A DNA stretch of 8,555 bases, taken from the NCBI GenBank assembly GCA_015064195.1, contig SVSO01000119.1, positions 1 to 8,555 on the forward strand, in the 5' to 3' direction. The position numbers and the translations under genes are program-made. Position 1 is the first letter of the stretch, and each line of letters opens with the position of its first letter. Shown here piece after piece: positions 1 through 5,110 of this stretch. The notes beneath the pieces are model-generated. The model did not search any database. It was not told where the DNA came from and worked only from the letters and a program-made list of their open reading frames with translations. The DNA is from Oscillospiraceae bacterium. Its GTDB lineage: Bacteria; Bacillota_A; Clostridia; Oscillospirales; CAG-272.

Positions 1-1151
1 ACGGCTGCAACCCCAATCAGAAGCCTGCCCGCGTTTATATGAACGACGGCGAGCTTCCCTTCACCGTTTTAAACGGCCGCCCCGGATTCATCAACCTCCT
101 CGATGCCTTCAACTCGTGGCAGCTGGTGCGCGAGCTTCGCGAAGCTACCGGACTTCCCGCCGCCGCATCCTTCAAGCACGTTTCTCCCGCCGGCGCAGCT
201 GTCGCCGTACCTCTTGACGAAACGCTTCAGAAGATGTATTTCGTGGAAGGCGTGGAGCTTTCCCCCATCTGCACCGCCTACATCCGTGCCCGCGGCGCTG
301 ACAGAATGTCCTCCTACGGCGATTTCGTGGCACTCTCCGACGAATGCGACGAGCAGACCGCGTCCTTCCTCGCACGCGAGGTTTCCGACGGCATCATCGC
401 GCCCTCCTATTCGGAAAAAGCGCTGGAGATCCTCAAAACCAAGCGCAAAGGCACCTACTGCGTGATCCGGATGGATCCCGCATACATCCCCGCCGAGCTT
501 GAGACCAAGCAGGTGTTCGGCATCACCTTCGAGCAGGGCCGCAACAACATCAAGCTGGACGATTCTATCTTTGCAAACATCGTGACGGACAACAAAAATA
601 TCCCCGAATCCGCACGCCGCGACCTTCTCATCGCCATGATCACCCTCAAATACACCCAGTCCAACTCCGTCTGCTATGCGTACGGCGGACAGGCCATCGG
701 CATCGGCGCAGGTCAGCAGTCCCGCATCCACTGCACACGTCTTGCCGGCAACAAGGCTGATGTGTGGTTCCTGCGCTCCAATCCCAAGGTGCTCGCTCTC
801 CCCTTCAAGCCGGAGATCCGCCGTCCCGACCGCGACAACACCATCGACGTGTACATTTCCGACGATTATCTCGACGTGATCGGCGACGATGTATGGCAGC
901 AGTATTTCACCGAACAGCCCGCGCCCCTGACCCGCGAGGAAAAGCGTGCATGGCTGGATCAGGCGAAGGGCGTTTCCCTTGGCTCGGACGCATTCTTCCC
1001 CTTCGGCGACAACATCGAACGCGCACACCGCTCCGGCGTTGAATATATCGTGCAGGCAGGCGGTTCCGTCCGCGATGACAACGTCATCGAGACCTGCAAC
1101 AAGTACAACATCACCATGGCAATGTGCGGCATTCGTCTGTTCCATCATTAA
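1..1151 (+). CDS. purH: AICAR formyltransferase, stand-alone form (5' end outside the window)
   Basis: This enzyme formylates AICAR to FAICAR with 10-formyl-tetrahydrofolate, the penultimate step of cytosolic IMP synthesis. The frame is open from base 3 and reads GCNPNQKPARVY before the first ATG at 39. That ATG is therefore internal, and probably only about ten N-terminal residues are missing. Counting from Met39, the AICAR transformylase hallmarks are SFKHVSPAGAA with the Lys46-His47 catalytic pair, YTQSNS (~205-210), QAIGIGAGQQSR (~218-229), and the C-terminal SDAFFPFGDNIERA and GGSVRDD blocks ending in LFHH. About 382 codons are visible, which fits the ~390-residue stand-alone form. The IMP cyclohydrolase half of classical bifunctional PurH is absent, so a separate cyclohydrolase must exist elsewhere. 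The gene ends at TAA and runs into a strong hairpin terminator. The family is certain; the symbol purH is used loosely because only one of the two PurH activities is encoded. Confidence 0.93.
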   Translation, partial: GCNPNQKPARVYMNDGELPFTVLNGRPGFINLLDAFNSWQLVRELREATGLPAAASFKHVSPAGAAVAVPLDETLQKMYFVEGVELSPICTAYIRARGADRMSSYGDFVALSDECDEQTASFLAREVSDGIIAPSYSEKALEILKTKRKGTYCVIRMDPAYIPAELETKQVFGITFEQGRNNIKLDDSIFANIVTDNKNIPESARRDLLIAMITLKYTQSNSVCYAYGGQAIGIGAGQQSRIHCTRLAGNKADVWFLRSNPKVLALPFKPEIRRPDRDNTIDVYISDDYLDVIGDDVWQQYFTEQPAPLTREEKRAWLDQAKGVSLGSDAFFPFGDNIERAHRSGVEYIVQAGGSVRDDNVIETCNKYNITMAMCGIRLFHH

Positions 1152-1163
1152 TTATAGCTTCGT

Positions 1164-1200
1164 GAGGTGCTGTGCTGCTGCGCGGCACCTCTTATATTTT
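1164..1200 (+). terminator. Intrinsic terminator of the AICAR formyltransferase gene
   Basis: The stem arms at 1164-1174 and 1181-1191 (GAGGTGCTGTG / CGCGGCACCTC) form 11 pairs, including two G-T wobbles, around a 6-nt CTGCTG loop. A T-rich run (TTATATTTT) follows directly. The hairpin begins 12 nt after the stop codon. The right arm ends one base before the stop codon of the convergent barstar-like gene, so the hairpin may also slow polymerase arriving from the other side, although no T-tract is seen in that direction. Confidence 0.85.
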
Positions 1201-1527
1201 CCACTTGGCGTCGCCGATCACCGCATCGGCACGCAGATCGCCCGCGCTTTCACCGGCCGCCCGCAGGATGCGGATGAGGGCCTCGCACTCGTTTTTCAGC
1301 CGCGGATAGACCTCCTCCAGCCCGTGAAGCTGGATGCGCGTGGAATAACCGCTGTTTGAAATCTCCGACAGCCGCCGGCAAAGCTCCCGCCATGCACTGC
1401 CGTTCCAGATCACCGATGCGCCGAGGCCGAAGCATCGCGCAAGTCGTGCAAAAAAGCCGGCGCGAGTGCTGCATCCCCTGAAATTCACCAGATAAACCTT
1501 GACCGTCCGTTTCTGAATTGCTGTCAT
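1192..1527 (-). CDS. Barstar-like (barnase-inhibitor family) small protein
   Basis: The product is 111 residues, probably a cytosolic alpha/beta protein of the barstar family; family members bind and block barnase-type ribonucleases. The pattern fits: an N-terminal strand (VKVYLVNFRGC, ~9-19), a helix (RAGFFARLARCFGL), the WNGSAWRELCRRLSEI segment (~41-56) in the place of barstar's GENLDALWDCL, a strand (TRIQLHGL, ~63-70), and a helix (ECEALIRILRAAGE). The ATG at 1527 is preferred because GAGG lies 8 nt upstream and a consensus promoter lies just beyond it. A longer frame reaching 1668 would start upstream of that promoter. The positions matching barstar Asp35 and Asp39 are Ser44 and Glu48 here, so classical barnase inhibition is doubtful. 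No ribonuclease gene is adjacent. The assignment comes from pattern recognition only; a different small fold is possible. Confidence 0.66.
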   Translation of the reverse strand: MTAIQKRTVKVYLVNFRGCSTRAGFFARLARCFGLGASVIWNGSAWRELCRRLSEISNSGYSTRIQLHGLEEVYPRLKNECEALIRILRAAGESAGDLRADAVIGDAKWKI

Positions 1528-1541
1528 TGTTTTTACCTCGT

Positions 1542-1592
1542 CGAAATAATGTTCGTTTGCTGTTCTGATATATAGTATAGCACGAACGTTCG
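1542..1592 (-). promoter_or_regulatory. Palindromic operator candidates at the barstar-like promoter
   Basis: There are two sites. A perfect 10-bp palindrome, CGAACGTTCG (1583-1592), lies inside the -35/-10 spacer. An imperfect 14-bp palindrome lies at 1542-1555, read on the minus strand as CGAACATTATTTCG, just downstream of the predicted start site. The second has half-sites CGAAC and TTTCG separated by 4 nt, one base off the CGAAC-N4-GTTCG form of Gram-positive LexA boxes. Positions between -35 and -10 and just after +1 suit a repressor. Which protein binds, if any, is not shown. Confidence 0.4.
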
Positions 1593-1602
1593 GTTTTGTC
1601 AA
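1574..1602 (-). promoter_or_regulatory. Near-consensus SigA-type promoter of the barstar-like gene
   Basis: On the minus strand the -35 box is TTGACA (1602-1597), a perfect match. The spacer is exactly 17 nt, and the -10 box is TATACT (1579-1574), one base off TATAAT. The start site should fall near 1567, leaving a leader of about 40 nt before the ATG at 1527. This is the best core promoter in the window and is the main argument for the short form of the downstream gene. Confidence 0.85.
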
Positions 1603-1606
1603 GAGG

Positions 1607-1631
1607 TTTTTTTGCACTTTTTTGCATTTTT
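1607..1631 (-). promoter_or_regulatory. Phased A-tracts upstream of the promoter (UP-element-like)
   Basis: Read on the minus strand, three A runs (1613-1607, 1623-1618 and 1631-1627; lengths 7, 6 and 5) are centred about 9-10 bp apart and sit directly upstream of the -35 box, at about -40 to -64. The + strand shows a 10-bp tandem repeat, TTTTTTGCAC then TTTTTTGCAT (1608-1627). A-tracts phased with the helix bend DNA, and A/T-rich tracts at this position are known to contact the RNA polymerase alpha C-terminal domain. The activity itself is inferred. Confidence 0.55.
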
Positions 1632-1672
1632 GTAAGATTCCTACCCGGTTAAATCGGAATTTGGTCATATTT

Positions 1673-1684
1673 TACAAATTTGTA
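1673..1684. promoter_or_regulatory. 12-bp perfect palindrome in the divergent intergenic region
   Basis: TACAAATTTGTA is perfectly self-complementary. It lies between the two divergent promoters, about 70 bp upstream of the barstar-like -35 box and 47 bp upstream of the ABC operon -35 box. It could be a dimeric regulator site, but the region is AT-rich, so a chance palindrome is quite possible. The rest of 1632-1730 shows nothing else I can name. Confidence 0.25.
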
Positions 1685-1730
1685 CGCATAATTTCTAACA
1701 CTTCGCCCCCAGATTTTGTTCATTTGTTTA

Positions 1731-1758
1731 TTGTCAGTTAATAATTTTGTATTATAAT
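1731..1758 (+). promoter_or_regulatory. Promoter of the ABC transporter operon
   Basis: TTGTCA (1731-1736, one mismatch from TTGACA), a 16-nt spacer, then a perfect TATAAT (1753-1758). Transcription should start near 1764-1766. This makes a start codon at 1761 impossible and an ATG at 1767 essentially leaderless, which favours the TTG at 1818 for the permease. Confidence 0.68.
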
Positions 1759-1805
1759 GATTGAAGATGGTTGCATTACGTTCTGCAATTGTCGAATCTA
1801 CAAAC

Positions 1806-1820
1806 GGATGTGATATTTTG
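1806..1820 (+). promoter_or_regulatory. Weak ribosome site and TTG start of the permease
   Basis: GGATG begins at 1806 and GGA ends 9 nt before the TTG at 1818. The next gene's site (AAAGGATG) and the lipoprotein's (GGGAGGAT) share the same GGAT core, which supports this partial match. No purine-rich site precedes the in-frame TTG at 1761 or the ATG at 1767. The choice of start remains tentative. Confidence 0.4.
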
Positions 1821-4115
1821 GCTGCATTTTTCTCCGACGTTAAAACCAATCTGAAAATCGCCTTCAAAAGCGTAAAGTTCAATCTGGCCCAGTACGCCAG
1901 CTTTTTCGCGGCGCTTTTTCTGATTCAATGCTTCTTCGGTATGCTCACCGTGTCCAGTGACATGAACCGGAAAATTACCGACGACATTGTCTATGCGGAA
2001 TACGACTACGACGTGGTATTTCTGGATATGAACTATTCCCAGATGGTATTTCTTCACAACGATGAAATCCGCATCTACGGAAGCGACCATATCTACAACA
2101 TCGTTCGTATCGTGGACCGCTATCAGGCCGCTGACAACACCACGACCTACGACGTTTACATGGATTTTCTCCCCGAGGATATGGACTACGCGATGAAACT
2201 GTTCACGAAAAAGTATATTCCCTATCTGCAGGAAGACTTGAAGCCGGGACAGTCCATCAAATATAATTATTCCGAAATCTACAAGCTGAACGGCTACAAG
2301 ATCTCCTCCCTCATCAGCTATGTTGCATTCGCCGGGATCATGACCGCCGTTTCCATTCTGCTCATCACGTCGATCTACCGCATCCGTGTCAACCACTACA
2401 AGTTTACATACGGTATCTACATGAGCTTCGGCGCGGATTTCCAACAGCTGTGCAAGACCTCATTCTGGGAAATGATGGTGGTTTCATTAATAACCTTCAT
2501 ACCGGCCCAGCTGTTCTCAACCCTCGTCATCTTCTTAATTTATCACGCAGACGGCTTCGCGTTCAGCTATGATCCGCTGGCGCTGCTCAAAATCTTCATT
2601 ATTAATCTTATCATCGTCGCCGTTTCCGTCTGCTTCCCCATGTGGCGGGTATCCCGCTCCCTGCCGACCAAGCTCATCACCTCCGAGGACAACTCCAACC
2701 TTGTCACCTCGCCCCGCCGCTCCTTCGATTTCTTCAAGCTCACCTTCCCGAAGAAATACGAGCTGGTTTCCATGTGGCGTTTCCGCAAGTATCTCGCCAT
2801 CATGATCGTCACCGCGGTCGGCTTCTCGTCCATTTTCGTCGCAGGCTTCTATGTGGCGGATTTCTACAAATATACCGTGGATTTCGCCGAGCCACAGCTG
2901 ACGGCAGAGCTTGTGACCGACGATGTGTACGACGACACGCTTATTCCCGATCTGGCGGCAATTGATGGTGTGTACCGCGTCTCCGCATCCACCTCCATCG
3001 ATGCACCGTCGGTTCGCTCCCATACGCTCATTCCCTCCTCGTCCGCACTTCCCTCCGCGTCCAGCATCATGGCAACGCCGGAGAATCCCTCGGACGCATC
3101 GCTTTCAAACTATCGCGCCACCAACGATGTGAACTACCTGCTGGCAGATCCGTCCTACATTGAGACCATCACCAGCGACCTGTTCACCTACAAGATCAAG
3201 GGCGATCCCTCCAAGCTGTTCACCCAGGACAACGCGGTTATCGTCTCCAACTTCATCGGCAACGAAAAAATGTGCAATTACAAGCTTGGCGATGTGATCA
3301 AGGTCGGCGCCTATGCAGGCCGCACCAAGGAGATCGACTACAATCTGGAGGGCATCAACCGTCTGCGTCAGGAGCTGCAGTATTACAAGATGGATTACGT
3401 TGAGCTTGAGGTCGTCGCCATCATCGACGGAATCGACACCCTCGGCGGCTCGCCCATCATGCTCTCCAAGGACAACTACCGTCTCATCACCGGTGATGAA
3501 GGCGCAGAGATCTCCGCAGTTGACATCTATGTCGCACCGGATGCAAGTCTCGATGACACCAAGGCGCTGTTCGACAACGTGCGCGCCTACACGTCGCTGT
3601 ACAACGGCAAGCTTCTGCTGACCGACCATCACACCGTTTCCAACGGCATCATCACCCGCTCCCTCAACTATCATCCGCTGATCATCGCCATCGCGTTCCT
3701 CGTGCTTGCGATCTCGCCGCTGATCTGGTTCTTCTCCCAGACGCTGTTTGTCAAGAAGCGCGAGAAGGAATTCTCCGTGCTGCTGTGGCTGGGTACGATC
3801 AAGGACGATATCCGCCGTCTGTCGAAGCAGAACGGTCTGATCCTCGCCATCATCTCGGCGGTCTCCTGCTTCCTGCTTTCGTGGGGCATCATCACGCTGA
3901 TCCAGCTGGCCGTGACCCGCATTCCGCCTGTCCTTTACGGCGGCAGTCAGTCCTACTACTTCAGCGTATACATCCCGATCCCCGCGCTCATCGTCAGCAC
4001 GCTCATTTCGGTAGCCTGCGGCTACATCTCGTCCATCCTGCCCCTCGGCAGCTTCTTCAAGCGGTTCGCGGCCACGGAAAACTCCCGCGAATTCGGCGCA
4101 TCGGACGATCAGTAA
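1818..4115 (+). CDS. ABC transporter permease, duplicated FtsX/MacB-type domains
   Basis: This is an inner-membrane subunit of a type VII (FtsX/MacB/Lol-like) ABC system, pairing with the ATPase that follows. From the TTG at 1818 it has 765 residues. Hydrophobic segments lie at about 23-43, 163-187, 216-242, 255-275, 324-347, 619-643, 672-697 and 715-742. This reads as two FtsX-like units, each one helix, an outside domain, then three helices. The first outside domain is ~118 residues; the second is ~270 and includes a Ser/Pro-rich stretch at ~399-431. Cytoplasmic loops after helices 2 and 6 (YKFTYGIYMSFGA; KKREKEFSVLLWLGT) have the usual FtsX coupling-loop look. Eight helices with two outside domains differ from 4-helix MacB and 10-helix BceB. 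Such systems extrude substrates or transmit force rather than import; the substrate is unknown. The frame extends upstream to TTG 1761 and includes ATG 1767, but the promoter argues against both. No two-component genes are adjacent. Confidence 0.88.
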   Translation: MAAFFSDVKTNLKIAFKSVKFNLAQYASFFAALFLIQCFFGMLTVSSDMNRKITDDIVYAEYDYDVVFLDMNYSQMVFLHNDEIRIYGSDHIYNIVRIVDRYQAADNTTTYDVYMDFLPEDMDYAMKLFTKKYIPYLQEDLKPGQSIKYNYSEIYKLNGYKISSLISYVAFAGIMTAVSILLITSIYRIRVNHYKFTYGIYMSFGADFQQLCKTSFWEMMVVSLITFIPAQLFSTLVIFLIYHADGFAFSYDPLALLKIFIINLIIVAVSVCFPMWRVSRSLPTKLITSEDNSNLVTSPRRSFDFFKLTFPKKYELVSMWRFRKYLAIMIVTAVGFSSIFVAGFYVADFYKYTVDFAEPQLTAELVTDDVYDDTLIPDLAAIDGVYRVSASTSIDAPSVRSHTLIPSSSALPSASSIMATPENPSDASLSNYRATNDVNYLLADPSYIETITSDLFTYKIKGDPSKLFTQDNAVIVSNFIGNEKMCNYKLGDVIKVGAYAGRTKEIDYNLEGINRLRQELQYYKMDYVELEVVAIIDGIDTLGGSPIMLSKDNYRLITGDEGAEISAVDIYVAPDASLDDTKALFDNVRAYTSLYNGKLLLTDHHTVSNGIITRSLNYHPLIIAIAFLVLAISPLIWFFSQTLFVKKREKEFSVLLWLGTIKDDIRRLSKQNGLILAIISAVSCFLLSWGIITLIQLAVTRIPPVLYGGSQSYYFSVYIPIPALIVSTLISVACGYISSILPLGSFFKRFAATENSREFGASDDQ

Positions 4116-4142
4116 TCAACGATTAGAAAGGATGAAAAACAA

Positions 4143-4859
4143 ATGGCAATTCTCAGCTGCGAGGCTATTATCAAGCAATACAGACAGTACGACTCGGTGG
4201 TTACAGCCGTCAACCGCGCGTCGTTTCAGGTAGAAAACAAAGAATTCGTCGCCATCATCGGTGCATCCGGCTCGGGTAAATCCACCCTGCTCCAGATCTG
4301 CGCAGGTCTTGACGTTCCCAACTCCGGCCGCGTATTCATCCGCGGTCATGACATCACGGACATGGATGCCGATGAGCTGTCCCGATTCCGCGGCAGCTAC
4401 ACGGGCTTCATCTTCCAGAAGCACAATCTGATCCCGCAGTTCACCGCGCTGGAAAACATTCTCATTCCCACGGTGATGTGCAACAAGCCGGACTACAGCT
4501 ACGAGGAAAACCTCAAGAAGCTGGTGGAGACTCTCCGCATCGGTGATCGTTTGCACCATCTTCCCAGCGAGCTTTCCGGCGGTCAGCAGCAGCGCGTAGC
4601 CATCGCCCGCGCCCTCATCAACCGTCCCTCCGTTGTATTCGCCGACGAACCGACGGGCAACCTTGACCGAGCCAACGCGGACGAAGTTCTGTCGCTTCTG
4701 CTCAAGACGAAGGAAGTCATGGGTGTCACCATTGTCATGGTAACCCACGACCTCTCCATCGCCTCCCATGCTGACCGTGTATTCGTCATGGAAAACGGTA
4801 TTCTCGAACCCATCGTCAGCTACAAAAAAGGCGACCCCATCGTCTGGAACTGGTCTTGA
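4143..4859 (+). CDS. ABC transporter ATP-binding protein, LolD/MacB family
   Basis: This is the 238-residue cytosolic ATPase that powers the preceding permease. All nucleotide-binding motifs are intact: Walker A GASGSGKST (40-48), Q-loop Gln92 in FIFQKHNLIP, signature LSGGQQQRVAIARAL (144-158), Walker B VVFADEP with Glu169, D-loop GNLD (172-175) and the switch His202 in VTHDLS. The FQKHNLIPQFTALENI stretch and the DEPTGNLD form are typical of the LolD/MacB/YknY exporter ATPases. The ATG at 4143 follows AAAGGA (4127-4132) at 10 nt. The gap to the permease is only 27 nt with no promoter or terminator, so the two are co-transcribed. The stop codon TGA (4857-4859) overlaps the first arm of a 19-bp hairpin. 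The C-terminal tail (SYKKGDPIVWNWS) extends slightly past the usual fold. The family is sure; the substrate is unknown. Confidence 0.95.
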   Translation: MAILSCEAIIKQYRQYDSVVTAVNRASFQVENKEFVAIIGASGSGKSTLLQICAGLDVPNSGRVFIRGHDITDMDADELSRFRGSYTGFIFQKHNLIPQFTALENILIPTVMCNKPDYSYEENLKKLVETLRIGDRLHHLPSELSGGQQQRVAIARALINRPSVVFADEPTGNLDRANADEVLSLLLKTKEVMGVTIVMVTHDLSIASHADRVFVMENGILEPIVSYKKGDPIVWNWS

Positions 4860-4929
4860 GGGGGAAGGGCCTTTTGCCAGAGCCCAAAAGGCCCTTCCCC
4901 CTCTTTCAGCCCCCCTTGGGGGGCTGAAA
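4858..4929. repeat. Two back-to-back long hairpins (REP/terminator-like element)
   Basis: Hairpin 1 pairs 4858-4876 with 4885-4903: 19 perfect base pairs with an 8-nt CCAGAGCC loop, and its first two bases are part of the ATPase stop codon. Only TTT follows. Hairpin 2 follows without a gap and pairs 4904-4915 (TTTCAGCCCCCC) with 4918-4929 (GGGGGGCTGAAA): 12 pairs around TT, with a few central pairs open in practice. Stability is far beyond what a terminator needs and the T-tract is poor. A dispersed intergenic repeat or an mRNA 3'-end stabiliser is as likely as termination. Only one copy is visible here, so calling it a repeat family is inference. Confidence 0.6.
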
Positions 4930-4975
4930 TTCACCCCCATCCTCAAAACGCTCTGCACATCAAAGGGCTATTTAT

Positions 4976-5018
4976 CAGCTTTCCGATTTATCGGGAAGCT
5001 GTTTTTATTGCTTTTTTT
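4976..5018 (+). terminator. Intrinsic terminator downstream of the ABC operon
   Basis: CAGCTTTCCGAT (4976-4987) pairs with ATCGGGAAGCTG (4990-5001): 12 pairs including one G-T, with a very tight TT centre. TTTTTATTGCTTTTTTT follows. This is the textbook terminator of the region, about 117 nt after the ATPase stop codon and upstream of the lipoprotein promoter. Between the double hairpin and this stem (4930-4975) I see nothing else. Confidence 0.8.
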
Positions 5019-5040
5019 CCAGTGTTCGTGTCAGATTTTC

Positions 5041-5069
5041 TTGATGTGGTTTCAAAAATAGTGTATACT
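5041..5069 (+). promoter_or_regulatory. Promoter of the solute-binding lipoprotein gene
   Basis: TTGATG (5041-5046), a 17-nt spacer and TATACT (5064-5069). Transcription should begin near 5076, giving a leader of about 35 nt that contains the ribosome site GGGAGGAT (5096-5103). There is no room for a riboswitch. The gene is thus its own transcription unit, separate from the ABC operon. Confidence 0.75.
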
Positions 5070-5110
5070 TATTGTAGCGTATCATTTATTAAATTGGGAG
5101 GATATTTTTT

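Noticed and set aside
69..1148. Long minus-strand open frame (359 codons) across the formyltransferase gene
   Set aside because: Antisense shadow of a clearly conserved gene. It has no recognisable domain, and long antisense frames are expected with GC-rich third codon positions.
1528..1668. 47-residue N-terminal extension of the barstar-like protein
   Set aside because: It would need translation to start upstream of a consensus promoter, through AT-rich non-coding-looking sequence and without a ribosome site.
1649..1882. 77-codon minus-strand frame in the divergent intergenic region
   Set aside because: It overlaps the permease promoter and 5' end, has no ribosome site, and its AT-rich composition resembles intergenic DNA.
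1776..2444. Minus-strand frame of 222 codons inside the permease
   Set aside because: Val/Asp/His-rich shadow of the permease with no ribosome site and no homology I recognise.
4116..4958. Minus-strand frame of 280 codons over the ABC ATPase
   Set aside because: Antisense to intact Walker and signature motifs; its start lies in the terminator region.
4768..5061. 97-codon plus-strand frame through the double hairpin and terminator
   Set aside because: It starts within the ATPase gene and merely reads through inverted repeats; its composition follows the hairpins.
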